Assembly (NCBI RefSeq): GCF_014203325.1 | Contig: NZ_JACHIV010000001.1 | Span: 3,907,501 to 3,971,500 of the forward strand | From: Saccharopolyspora gloriosae | Lineage (GTDB): Bacteria > Actinomycetota > Actinomycetes > Mycobacteriales > Pseudonocardiaceae | DNA: 64,000 nt | Reading direction: 5' to 3' | In this document: piece by piece, positions 43,122 through 52,445 of the stretch | Position numbering within the stretch: the stretch's first letter is position 1 | How the letters are laid out: each line of letters opens with the position of its first letter | Notes under the pieces: model-generated | Databases searched by the model: none | What the model was told of the DNA's origin: nothing | Seen by the model: the letters and a program-made list of their open reading frames with translations, nothing else | Made by a program: the position numbers and the translations under genes

Positions 43122-44270
43122 ATGACCGGAAGACATAGCGGGATCCGGCTTGTTTCGGTCGATGTCGGCGGCGTGCTCGGCACTGTCGCAGGACACAGCC
43201 TCGGCACAGCGCTCGCCGCCGCCTCACCGCACGAGCACTCCACCGTCGTCGACATCGTGCGCCGCGCACTCCACACCCACCCCCAGACCACCGACGAGTT
43301 AATCCAGCACCTCGCCACCGAACTCGCCCTGCCCGCCCGAAGAGTGCGCGACATCCTGCGCACACCACGGCCCCTGCTGCTGATCCCCACCGCACGAGCG
43401 CTCCTGGCCGGACTGCGGGATGCCTGCCCTGACGTGCAGGTCGTGGTGTGCTCGAACCTGGCCGCCGCCGACGCCGCCCACGCCGACCTCGTCCGCGCCG
43501 AACTCAGTGACCAGCTCGACGCCGCTTACTTCTCCTACAGGACCGGACTCGCGAAAGGCACTGGTCCGGACGTGTTCCAGCACATCGCCCGTCAGCACCA
43601 CGTACGAGTCTCCGAGATCGTCCACATCGGCGACAAAATTGACGACGACGTCCACGCACCCCTGCTCGCAGGCTGCCGCACCCTCTGGGTCCACCCCGAC
43701 CACACCAGTACACCCCGCGTCGCCGCCCTCGACCGCTACCGCACCGCCGCCGACCTGGCCGGGGCCGTCACCGAACTCCGTCGGTGGATCCCCGACAGCG
43801 TTCCGCGCCCGACCCTTCCCGTACGCGCAGCCGGGCTGATTCGCAACACCGCCGGGCAGCTTCTCCTCGTCCGGGGACCGACTGACGAGAAGTTCTCTTT
43901 TCCTGGTGGACGCTGCGAATCCCGCGGGGCCGATTCGCCACCGCAGGCGATGGTCCGCGAAGTCCACGAGGAACTCCGTCTCACCGTCACGCCGGGAGCG
44001 CTGCTGTGGGCCGGGTGGTCGGAAGGCGAGTCCTCGGCCGGCGAGAACAAAGCCCACTTCCTCTTCGAAGCCCACCTCGTCGGCACCACCGTGCCCGATC
44101 CGGACCCCGCCGAGGTCGCCGAATACCGGTGGGCCTCCAACAACGACGCACTGCACCTACTGCACCCGGCCGAAGCCAACCGGCTCGTGCGCATCACCCG
44201 CCGACAACCCCACGGCTGGCAATACCAGCCCCGACCCATCCGCACGTCCGAACCGGGAACCGCCCCATGA
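43122..44270 (+). CDS. HAD-like hydrolase fused to a Nudix domain
   Basis: A 382-residue two-domain protein. Residues 1-215 are a HAD-superfamily domain: VSVDVGGVLG (motif I, DxGG type), VVVCSNLAAAD (motif II), TGLAKGTGPDVF (motif III Lys) and HIGDKIDDDV (motif IV). Residues 235-365 are a Nudix domain (AAGLIRNTAGQLLLVRG) whose box GGRCESRGADSPPQAMVREV-HEEL has about five extra residues between the first Glu and RE. The pair suggests stepwise hydrolysis and dephosphorylation of a nucleotide or sugar-nucleotide. It starts at ATG 43122 after GGAG and overlaps the next gene. Confidence 0.8.
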   Translation: MTGRHSGIRLVSVDVGGVLGTVAGHSLGTALAAASPHEHSTVVDIVRRALHTHPQTTDELIQHLATELALPARRVRDILRTPRPLLLIPTARALLAGLRDACPDVQVVVCSNLAAADAAHADLVRAELSDQLDAAYFSYRTGLAKGTGPDVFQHIARQHHVRVSEIVHIGDKIDDDVHAPLLAGCRTLWVHPDHTSTPRVAALDRYRTAADLAGAVTELRRWIPDSVPRPTLPVRAAGLIRNTAGQLLLVRGPTDEKFSFPGGRCESRGADSPPQAMVREVHEELRLTVTPGALLWAGWSEGESSAGENKAHFLFEAHLVGTTVPDPDPAEVAEYRWASNNDALHLLHPAEANRLVRITRRQPHGWQYQPRPIRTSEPGTAP

Positions 44271-44782
44271 CCACACCCAGCCGCGAAGCCGCGCTGCGAG
44301 GACGCCGCCGCCGCACCCTCGCCCGCAAACTCACCGCACGCTTCGACGCGGGCGAGACCGTCATCGGCGACCTCGCCACGGCAATCGGGCGCAAACCCAG
44401 CCTCGTGCGGCGGCTACTGGAAGAAGCCGGAGTCCACACCGAACACAGCCCCTATATCGGCGCCGACGACGACCAGCTCGCTACCTGCCTCGCCGCCCGG
44501 CACCACCAGCACGGCGACTCCATCACGGCACTGATCCACGACACCAGCCTGCACCGCGCCCGTCTCCACGCTCTGCTCCACCACGCCGAACAACCACCCC
44601 GCCGGGCCAAGGCCGCCACACCACCCCCACCTGGCACGGGCCAGCAGTACCTCCACGGCGCCAGCCTGCGCGAACTCGAACGCCGCACCGGCATCGACTA
44701 CTCCACCCTCGCAACCAAACTCCGCGCCGCAGGCGTGCCGTTGCGCCCACCGGGACGTTCACCCACGAAACCTGACCTGTAG
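44267..44782 (+). CDS. Protein with two helix-turn-helix-like repeats
   Basis: A 171-residue basic protein overlapping the HAD-Nudix gene by 4 bp. Two similar HTH-like blocks: GDLATAIGRKPSLVRRLLEE followed by AGVHTEH, and RELERRTGIDYSTLATKLRA followed by AGVPLRP. Each ends in the AGV-turn seen in the HTH of the gene at 42130. The N-terminus is strongly basic (RGRRRRTLARKL). DNA binding is likely. No exact family recognised. Confidence 0.6.
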   Translation: MTTPSREAALRGRRRRTLARKLTARFDAGETVIGDLATAIGRKPSLVRRLLEEAGVHTEHSPYIGADDDQLATCLAARHHQHGDSITALIHDTSLHRARLHALLHHAEQPPRRAKAATPPPPGTGQQYLHGASLRELERRTGIDYSTLATKLRAAGVPLRPPGRSPTKPDL

Positions 44783-44894
44783 GTCGTTTCACTGAGCGGG
44801 AACAACCAGCCAGAGATGCCAGCCGGTTGCCGCAGCAGGCGATCTCAACCCACAGAACCCGAGGGTATGGCCTTGCAGGTGCCGATACCTGCAC

Positions 44895-44906
44895 ATATGG
44901 CCATAT
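44895..44906. promoter_or_regulatory. Palindrome ATATGGCCATAT and hairpin upstream of the CxxCxGxG peptide
   Basis: A perfect 12-bp AT-rich palindrome 34 bp before the ATG of the 31-residue peptide. Directly upstream, TGCAGGT (44874-44880) and ACCTGCA (44887-44893) form a perfect 7-bp hairpin. Together they look like an operator/promoter for the peptide and dnaE genes. Confidence 0.45.
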
Positions 44907-44940
44907 CTTGATCAAACTAACTGAGAGGAGGTGAGCACAG

Positions 44941-45036
44941 ATGGGTAGCGACGGCGGACCTTGCCCGAACTGCGGCGGAAGCGGCCAGCAGGGCGGTGAC
45001 GACTGCAACACCTGCGGCGGCACCGGCCAGATTTAA
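44941..45036 (+). CDS. 31-residue peptide with two CxxCxGxG zinc motifs
   Basis: ATG 44941 has a very strong ribosome site (GGAGGTGAG). The peptide contains CPNCGGSG and CNTCGGTG, two DnaJ-type CxxCxGxG zinc-finger repeats, and little else. Two such repeats can fold around one zinc ion. It lies 129 bp before the dnaE gene on the same strand. Its function is unknown; it is too short for a DnaJ and has no J domain. Confidence 0.75.
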   Translation: MGSDGGPCPNCGGSGQQGGDDCNTCGGTGQI

Positions 45037-45165
45037 CCCGTCCAGAGGCTCGGTGTGGCTGGGCGGCAACACTCGCCTGACGCTGCCCGGCTACACCGAG
45101 TAGGACGACTAGAGTTGGCCCGCCAACGACCTCAGCCCCTACCTGATGCTCCCGGAGATGCCCGC

Positions 45166-48100
45166 GTGTCTGATCGGTTCGTTCACCTGCACGTGCACAC
45201 CGAGTTTTCGATGCTAGACGGTGCCGCCAAGCACGACGCGCTGTTCGCCGAGGTCGCTCGGCTTGAACAGCCTGCGGTGGCAATGACCGACCACGGCAAC
45301 ATGTTCGGTGCGCACTCCTTCTATGCGCAGGCCAAGAAGGCCGGCATCAAGCCGATCATCGGCATTGAGGCCTATGTCGCTCCAGCCAGCCGCTACCACA
45401 AGAAACCCATGTTCTGGGGCGAGCGCGCGCGAACCGGCAAGAAAGAGGTCGACGAGTACGGCGAGAGCGGCGACGTCTCCGGCGCCGGTGCGTACACGCA
45501 CATGACCATGGTCGCCCAGAACTCGACCGGACTACGCAATCTATTCAAACTGTCCTCGCTGGCGTCGACGGAAGGATTCTTCCGCAAGCCTCGAATGGAT
45601 AAGGAACTGATCGCCGAGCATTCCGAGGGGATCATTGCGACCAGCGGTTGTCTAGCGGGTGAAATACTCACTCGACTCCGCCTCGGCCAGAAGCAAGAAG
45701 CATTGCAAGCCGCCTCGGACTACAAGGATATTTTCGGGGCAGACCGCTTCTTCATCGAGGTCATGGACCACGGAATCCAGATGGAGCGCGATATCCGCAC
45801 TGAATTGCTGGATATTGCCCGTCAACTTGAGCTCCGCACCGTGGCGACGAACGACAGTCACTATGTGACCGCCGATCAGGCTGGCCACCACGATGCGTTG
45901 TTGTGCCTGCAAACACGCTCCACGCTGGCTGACACCGACAGGTTCAAGTTCAACGGCGACGGCTACCACATCAAATCGTCAGCTGAGATGCGCGAATACT
46001 GGGATACCGAGGTGCCCGGCGCGGCAGATAGCACGCTGCTCATCACTGACATGGTCGAGGGCTACGAAGAGGCGTTCGCAGCGACGAACCGAATGCCCCA
46101 GGCCAAGATCAAGCCTGGCAGTACCGACGTCGAGGTGCTACGCGACGAGGTCGAGGAGTTCATTCCGACCCGATTCGCGGGTGACAGCTTCACGCAGGAA
46201 TACCGTGACCAGCTTGAGTGGGAACTCAAGGTCATCACCGAGAAGGGGTACAGTTCGTACTTCCTAGTCGTCGGCGACATGATTCGGTGGGCCAAGGACA
46301 ATGGAATCCGTGTAGGCCCGGGTCGCGGGTCGGCGGCGGGCGCATTGCTGTCGTACGTGTTGCACATTATCGATATCGACCCTTTGAAGCACGGGCTGCT
46401 GTTCGAGCGGTTCCTTAATCCCGAGCGTGACTCGCCGCCGGATATCGATATCGACTTCGATGAGCGCAGGCGCGATGAGGTCATCGCCTATGCGAAGCAA
46501 AAGTACGGCGAAGAGTACTTCGCTAAGGTCATCACCTACGGCACGATTAAGACCAAGGCTGCATTCAAGGACGCTGCTCGTGTGCACCTCGGGCAACCCG
46601 GGTTCCAGCTTGCCGACCAGTTCAGCAAAGCGCTACCAGCGCCAATCGCAGCGAAAGACATCCCATTGTCCGGGATCGTCAACCCAAAGCACGAGCGTTA
46701 CGCAGAGGCCACCGAGGTTCGTGCGCTGATCGAAAAAGACGCGCAGATCGGCAAGATTTTCGACACCGCTCTCGGCCTCGAAGGGCTGATCCGAAACGCG
46801 GGCGTGCACGCCTGCGCCCACATCATCTCCCGCGAGCCGTTGCTCGACGTGCTGCCGCTGTGGAAGCGAGACGACGGCGAGATCATTACCGGCTGGGACG
46901 GGCCGCAGTGTGAGGACGTGGGCCTACTAAAGATCGATATCCTCGGGCTGGTCAACATGACCACGATCGACGACACCGTGCGCATGGTGAAGGCCAACCA
47001 CGGTGTCGAGATCGAACCGCTCGACATCCCTCTCGATGACGCGCCTACCTACGAGCTCCTGGGCCGTGGCGAGAGCTTGGGCGTGTTCCAGCTTGAAGGC
47101 GGCGGGATGCAGTCGCTGCTCAAGCGCATGGCCCCCACACGGTTCGGCGACATCGTCGCCTGCGTCGCCCTATACCGACCGGGCCCGATGGACGTCAATG
47201 CTCACCTGGACTACGCCGACCGCAAGAACGGCAAGAAGCCAGTCGAACCGATTCATGCCGAACTCGACAAGCCTCTTGAGGATGTACTCGGTGAGACCTA
47301 CGGCCTGATCGTCTATCAGGAACAGATCATGGCCATCGCGCAGCAAGTTGCCGGGTACACCCTCGGACAAGCCGACTTGCTACGGCGTGCGATGGGTAAA
47401 AAGAAGAAGGAGGTGATGGACGAGCAGTTCGCCCGCTTCGAGGCCGGGATGGCCGAACGCGAGTACAGCAAAGAGGCCATCAACCAGCTCTGGGCGACAG
47501 TGCTGCCCTTCGCCGGGTACGCGTTCAACAAGTCCCACGCCGCTGCCTACGGCCTGGTGACCTACTGGACGGCCTACCTGAAGGCACACTACCCGGCCGA
47601 ATACATGGCGGCACTACTCACCGCCAACGCGCACAACAAGGACAAGACCGGCGTCTACCTGTCCGAGTGCCGCCGGATGGGCATTCGAGTGCTGCCACCG
47701 GATGTGAACGAATCCGTAGTCGGGCACGCCGCCGTGGACGGCCGCATCCGCTTCGGAATGGGAGCCATCCGCAACGTCGGCGCGAACGTGGTCGAGTCGA
47801 TCACCAAGACACGTAAGACCAAGGGACGCTACACCTCGTTCACCGATTTCCTCGACAAAATCGAGATCACCGCCTGCAACAAGCGAGTCATTGAGTCCCT
47901 GATCAAGGCCGGAGCCTTCGATTCGCTCGGACTCACTCGCATGGCCCTAACTCAGCACCACGAAGCAGCAGTCGACGCCGTGATCAGCCTCAAGCGCCAA
48001 GAGGCAATGGGACAGTTCGACCTGTTCGGCGGAGCCGACGACACCTCAGCCAGTGATGACTCCTCACCGTTGGCACATCTTCAGTTCACCAACGAGGAAT

Positions 48101-48756
48101 GGCCACGCAAACAGCTTCTCGCGTACGAACGTGAAATGCTCGGCCTCTACGTCTCGGCACATCCCCTGGACGGAGCCGAACGGCTGTTGAGGCCGTACCA
48201 AGACACGAGCATCGCCGAACTCGTCGGCGGGGAGCGCGAACCGAGCAACAATGGCAAGGAAGAAGCCAAAATCGCCGGGATGATCTCGGGGATTCAGCGC
48301 CGTCTTAACAAGAACGGACAACCCTGGGCGATCGTCACCCTGGAAGACTTCGACGCCAGTGTCGAAGTGCTGTTCTTCCCGAAGTCCTACGAGATGTTCT
48401 CCGACTGCTTGATCGAGGACAACGCAATGGCGGTAAAGGGCCGGGTCAACGAACGTGAGGGCGAGATCAGCGTGTTCGCCGCGGATGCGGTTCCGGTGGA
48501 CATCGCTGCAGCCGAGCACTCTCCCGGCTCAGCACCGCCGCTGGTGCTGCGCGTCGATGCCAAAAGGATCACCAAAGAGATCGTCGCCGAGCTACGCAAC
48601 ACACTAGGGTCTTACAAGGGCGACACCCCGGTCCACATCCACTTGAGCCGTACACGCCTCGAACTACCAGCGTGGCCGGTCAAGGTCTGCACCGAACTCG
48701 TCTCCGAACTCAAATCGGTACGAGGCATCGCGATCGAACGCGCGGCCTCAACATGA
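45166..48756 (+). CDS. dnaE: DNA polymerase III alpha subunit (DnaE), probably a second copy
   Basis: A 1196-residue C-family replicase of DnaE1 type. The PHP domain starts at once (HLHVHTEFSMLDGA, MTDHGNMFGA, CLAGEI; about 1-275). The polymerase core has GPGRGSAAG near 384 and the catalytic PDIDIDFD near 425, then KAAFKDAARV and ACVALYRPGPM. HhH and OB-fold regions follow (IAGMISGIQRRLNKNGQPWA near 1035). GTG 45166 follows GGAG. The gene is full length and intact, but it sits among accessory genes and its sequence departs from what is usual for the housekeeping copy, so a paralogue is likely. It overlaps the DUF6300 gene by 4 bp. Confidence 0.9.
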   Translation: MSDRFVHLHVHTEFSMLDGAAKHDALFAEVARLEQPAVAMTDHGNMFGAHSFYAQAKKAGIKPIIGIEAYVAPASRYHKKPMFWGERARTGKKEVDEYGESGDVSGAGAYTHMTMVAQNSTGLRNLFKLSSLASTEGFFRKPRMDKELIAEHSEGIIATSGCLAGEILTRLRLGQKQEALQAASDYKDIFGADRFFIEVMDHGIQMERDIRTELLDIARQLELRTVATNDSHYVTADQAGHHDALLCLQTRSTLADTDRFKFNGDGYHIKSSAEMREYWDTEVPGAADSTLLITDMVEGYEEAFAATNRMPQAKIKPGSTDVEVLRDEVEEFIPTRFAGDSFTQEYRDQLEWELKVITEKGYSSYFLVVGDMIRWAKDNGIRVGPGRGSAAGALLSYVLHIIDIDPLKHGLLFERFLNPERDSPPDIDIDFDERRRDEVIAYAKQKYGEEYFAKVITYGTIKTKAAFKDAARVHLGQPGFQLADQFSKALPAPIAAKDIPLSGIVNPKHERYAEATEVRALIEKDAQIGKIFDTALGLEGLIRNAGVHACAHIISREPLLDVLPLWKRDDGEIITGWDGPQCEDVGLLKIDILGLVNMTTIDDTVRMVKANHGVEIEPLDIPLDDAPTYELLGRGESLGVFQLEGGGMQSLLKRMAPTRFGDIVACVALYRPGPMDVNAHLDYADRKNGKKPVEPIHAELDKPLEDVLGETYGLIVYQEQIMAIAQQVAGYTLGQADLLRRAMGKKKKEVMDEQFARFEAGMAEREYSKEAINQLWATVLPFAGYAFNKSHAAAYGLVTYWTAYLKAHYPAEYMAALLTANAHNKDKTGVYLSECRRMGIRVLPPDVNESVVGHAAVDGRIRFGMGAIRNVGANVVESITKTRKTKGRYTSFTDFLDKIEITACNKRVIESLIKAGAFDSLGLTRMALTQHHEAAVDAVISLKRQEAMGQFDLFGGADDTSASDDSSPLAHLQFTNEEWPRKQLLAYEREMLGLYVSAHPLDGAERLLRPYQDTSIAELVGGEREPSNNGKEEAKIAGMISGIQRRLNKNGQPWAIVTLEDFDASVEVLFFPKSYEMFSDCLIEDNAMAVKGRVNEREGEISVFAADAVPVDIAAAEHSPGSAPPLVLRVDAKRITKEIVAELRNTLGSYKGDTPVHIHLSRTRLELPAWPVKVCTELVSELKSVRGIAIERAAST

Positions 48757-49097
48757 CCAATGAACCAGAAGTAGAACTCACCACACAACAACCGTGTCCG
48801 CGCTGTGGGACACCGACCCTGGCTGCCGTCACCGTGCCCACGCGCAACACCGAGCATTCCGTCCCGCAGTACGCCACGGTGACCCTCTGCCCGAACTGCG
48901 ATCGTCACCACCCCGCACCCGAGGTACAGGGCGTAATCGCCTACTTCACGCTCAACGAACACATCTCCACAGACGAGATCGAGGGCGCAGGGCAGGTCCT
49001 GTCGGACTGGGCTCGGTACGTTGCCGCTCACCCTCCGGTCTACAACTCAGACAATCTTGACGAGGACATCGAGGCATGGGCACGCGGCGAGATGTGA
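48753..49097 (+). CDS. DUF6300-like zinc-binding protein
   Basis: A 114-residue protein starting at ATG 48753 inside the dnaE stop (ATGA), hence co-translated with it. Two Cys pairs, CPRCGTPTL and LCPNCDRHHP, make a probable zinc site, as in the DUF6300 family of actinomycetes. The acidic C-terminal half (STDEIEGAGQVLSDWARYVA) is helical. Function unknown; the coupling suggests a link with the polymerase. Confidence 0.65.
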   Translation: MTNEPEVELTTQQPCPRCGTPTLAAVTVPTRNTEHSVPQYATVTLCPNCDRHHPAPEVQGVIAYFTLNEHISTDEIEGAGQVLSDWARYVAAHPPVYNSDNLDEDIEAWARGEM

Positions 49098-49127
49098 ACC
49101 GGCCTTTTCAAGGGATCGAGCGCGTCG

Positions 49128-51362
49128 TTAAGGGACAGGGTCGAGTACGTCGAGTTGGTCCTGAATACGGTCGGCTTCGGGATCGCCGATGTGGTCCGCG
49201 ATCTGGAGAGCACGGCGTCAGGAACGGGCCGCACCCTCAGCGTCCTGTTGTTGGTTAAGGATCTGGCCGAGGATGTCGAGGGCGTCGACCTCGCTGAATC
49301 GTGCGGTGTGTTCGGCTGCGTATTCGATGGCGTGCCGAGCGAGTACTTCGGCGTCACCGAGATCGTTCAGATGCAGGCGGGTCTCGGCCAGGCGGGTGTA
49401 GGCGTAGCAGTGCAGCAACGGGTCGCCGCCGATGGGAAGTTGCTCCACGGCGCGGGTGAGATCAGTTGCGGCTGCATCCAGGTCACGAGTGGCCAGGTAG
49501 AGCATTCCGCGCAGGGACCGGGCGCTGGCTGCACCCGAGGTGGCACCGATGCTGTCGAGGGCGTCAATTGATTCGGTCAGTGGGCTCGCCGCGGTGTCCG
49601 GAGCGTCGCCTCGCAGGAGTTGTGCTCGGCCGAGGACTTGGGCCGCCCAGCCGATATCGCGGAGATCTCCTCGGCGGCGACGCAGTTCCAACGAGTGGCT
49701 CAGGTGTTCAACGGCTGAGTCGAGTTCGCGTCGTTCCTGGTCGATATAGCCCAGGATGTAGTGCAGCCAGGCATGTCCTTCGATGGCGTCGGAGCGTTCG
49801 GTGACCTCCATGACGGCTTGAACGAGGGAATAGGCCGTGTCGTAGGTCTTGACGAGGATGACGTAGTTGAAGGCGCAGGCGACGAGTTGCCAGGCCAGCC
49901 GGTTCCAGCCCTTGTCGATGGCGGTGCGCACGGCTGCGGGGAGGTATTCCCACCGGGTTTCCGACCATTCGAGGGCAGCTTCGTAGGAGTCGAATGCGGG
50001 CGGGGAGACCGACGGGGGCGGGGTGTCCAGAGGGGGGCCGATGGCGCGGTCGGGTGCGAGCATGACTGAGGCGTTGGCCCAGCCGTGCAACATGTAGATC
50101 AGGCCGCGCTCGGTGGCGCCGTCTCTGACTGCACGAGGATCAACTCGGCGAGATTCCTCAAGTGCGATGGCCCGGTGTAGTTCGTGGTAGGTCCAGTCCC
50201 GGCCGTGTTTGGTCAGCAGTGACACGTCGGCGACCTCGTTGAGCAGTTCCCGCACGAGTGCAACGTCGGTGCCTGTCGTGGCGGCGGCTGACTCGGGCGT
50301 GATTTCGGGCAGGATCGCGCAGAGCCGCCAGGCTCGGGCTTGGTCTTCGGTGAGGTGTTGGTAGGACAGGCGTGCGGCGCGGCGGACGGCATCGGGAGGG
50401 GCGGTGTCGGCGGACATCTCGGCGATCATCTCCTCGTCGGCGTTGTGCGCGGCGATGTAGTCCCCGAGTGACCGCAGTGCCAGCGGAAGGCCGCCGCCGC
50501 GGGAGGCGAGTCCGGCGACCTTGTACTCGGGCTGCCTGGCTCGGGTTGCGATGAGTGCCGTGGCGTCGTCAGGTTCCAGGGGCGGTACGGACAGCCACAA
50601 CACCCGGCCCGGGACGTCAGGCACTCGATCACGACTCGTTATCAGCACCACGCTACCGGGCGAAGCGGGGATCAAGGCCGAGATTTGCTCTGATCGGGCG
50701 TTGTCCACACCGATGATGTAGCGCTTGTCCAGCAGGACGCTGCGCCACAGTCCCATCAGTTCGTCGAGGTCCGACGGCAACTCGGTGACCGGGGTTCCGG
50801 TGGCGATGCCACACCACGACCGCAGCACCACCGCCGGAGCACGAGGTCCGGTGTTCGAGTCCCAGGCCCGCAGATCCGCCCACAGCACTCCGTCGAAGCG
50901 GCGACGCATTCGCGCGGCGGCGGCGACTGCGACGGCGGTCTTGCCAATCCCACCCGGGCCGGTCAGCACCACCGTGCGCGGCGATGACGCGTCAGAGGGT
51001 ACGGGTTGTGACCACTCACCGGTGATGGTTTCCAGCAGCTGCACGCGGTCGACGAGGTTCTCGACCGGGGGGAGCTGCGCTGGGACGACCGCTGCACCGT
51101 TTCCGTGGGCAGCGCTGTTGCCGTTCGTGGTGTTGTGGCCGTTGGAAGTCTGCAGGTGTGTGACGGCGTCGGCGAGGTCGCCGGCCGTAGCGAGCTCGTG
51201 ATCGAGCTTCCGGGCCATCTCCAGGCCCAGTCGACGCTGCCCGGACTCCAGCCGCGACAGCATGGTGTGGTGCACCTGGATTGACTTCGCCAATTCGCGG
51301 ACGCCGCGTGCGCGTTCCTGGCGCCACTGCTGTACGAGCGCGCCGATGTCCTCGTCTCGCAT
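49128..51362 (-). pseudogene. XRE-NB-ARC-TPR regulator/STAND protein with one in-frame TGA near its end
   Basis: An open frame of 714 codons, then TGA at 49218-49220, then 29 further codons in the same frame (RRALQIADHIGDPEADRIQD, ending DPVP-TAA at 49128) that clearly complete the last TPR. TGG to TGA (Trp to stop) is the likely change. Domains: XRE-type HTH (about 10-60), NB-ARC ATPase with GPGGIGKT at 135-142 and VVLITSRDR near 240, TPR repeats from about 480. Such proteins sense a signal, oligomerise and regulate transcription or trigger defence. The truncated product may still work. It converges on the DUF6300 gene. Confidence 0.8.
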
Positions 51363-51468
51363 CGGCCACCCCCATCTGAGCTACGAGGTCTCCCCAATCT
51401 GTCGTAGCACGACAGAGCCGAAAGCCCCTGCCCGTGATACTCGAACGAGTGAATGTGAAGTGGTCGTC

Positions 51469-51999
51469 TCAGAGGGCCGAGGGGCGAGTCACGTCGGTGA
51501 GGTCTGGGTTCGCCGCTTCGAACGCATCCAGTAGCTCCTCGGCGTTTCCACCACGAGCCCGCGCTGCCTCGGCCGCGGTGAGGGGGATCAAGGTCATTAC
51601 GTCCACCAGCACCGACTTCTCCGGGCCGAACAGGACATTGAACTCGTCGTCCAGGTACGGGTGCGCGGCGACCAGCACCCCGTGGATCTGGGTTTCGGCG
51701 AGCAGCGGCTCGGGGTTGCTGATCACGCTCTGGTGCACCATGCCCCGCCCCGAGCTCGCGATCACCTCCAGCGTGGCCCGCACCAGGACCTGTGCCGCAC
51801 CGGCCTGCTCAGGCTTCACCGAGCACACGAGCTCCTGCGGGTAGATCACGGTTATGCGCTTGCGGCACAGTCCGAGCGTGGACACCGAAGCGAACTCGGG
51901 CCGCACCCACTGGGCAATCTCGATCTCGTCCTCGGACTGGCTTTCCGTGATATCTCCGAGAAAGCGTGCGTAGTGAGCGCGAAGTACGTCGAGGTTCAT
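51469..51999 (-). CDS. Suppressor-of-fused (SUFU) domain protein, probable toxin immunity
   Basis: A 176-residue protein with the bacterial SUFU pattern: ITVIYPQELVCSVKP, GVLVAAHPYLDDEF, then VDVMTLIPLTAAEAARARGG and NAEELLDAFEAANPDLTDVT. SUFU-superfamily proteins are recurrent immunity proteins in polymorphic toxin loci. The start overlaps the ankyrin gene's stop (ATGA) and the two follow the GH-E nuclease gene, which supports that role. No signal peptide; cytoplasmic. Confidence 0.75.
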   Translation of the reverse strand: MNLDVLRAHYARFLGDITESQSEDEIEIAQWVRPEFASVSTLGLCRKRITVIYPQELVCSVKPEQAGAAQVLVRATLEVIASSGRGMVHQSVISNPEPLLAETQIHGVLVAAHPYLDDEFNVLFGPEKSVLVDVMTLIPLTAAEAARARGGNAEELLDAFEAANPDLTDVTRPSAL

Positions 52000-52409
52000 A
52001 CGTCGAGCAGTTCCGCTAGGTCATCAGGAAACTCGAACTGCCCCTGTGCAATGAGTCTCGGAGTGCGCCCCTTTCTCGTCGTGGCGGCTTTGTCCGCCCC
52101 GTATTCGAGCAAGAGGCGGATCATCGCTCCGTCTGGGCTCTTGCGCCAACGACTGACCGCGAGATGGAGCGGAGTCTTTGCGGCACCTGCGGTCGTGGTG
52201 GAACGTACACTCGCGCCTGCTTCCAAGAGGTGCCGTGCCGCGTCGACGGCGCCCTCTTGCACAGCAAAGAACAAGGGCGTGTAGCCCTCACGGTCCTCTG
52301 TGAGATCCACGCCTACGCCTGCCGCGAGACGCTGCTGCACGGTCGTGACGTCGTTTTCCGCCGCTGCATAGTGCAGCGGGTCACGGCCCATGCGGTCCAG
52401 ATCAGTCAT
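51996..52409 (-). CDS. Ankyrin-repeat protein, probable toxin immunity
   Basis: A 137-residue protein made of about three ankyrin repeats: GRDPLHYAAAENDVTTVQQR, GYTPLFFAVQEGAVDAARHL and KTPLHLAVSRWRKSPDGAM with LLLEYGADKAATTRKGRTP. Ankyrin proteins are known immunity partners of secreted nucleases in polymorphic toxin systems. It is encoded 36 bp after the toxin gene and overlaps the SUFU gene, so this cassette may have two immunity proteins. Confidence 0.82.
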   Translation of the reverse strand: MTDLDRMGRDPLHYAAAENDVTTVQQRLAAGVGVDLTEDREGYTPLFFAVQEGAVDAARHLLEAGASVRSTTTAGAAKTPLHLAVSRWRKSPDGAMIRLLLEYGADKAATTRKGRTPRLIAQGQFEFPDDLAELLDV

Positions 52410-52445
52410 CCTGACCTCCTTCTACGGAAACGGATGATACGTTGG

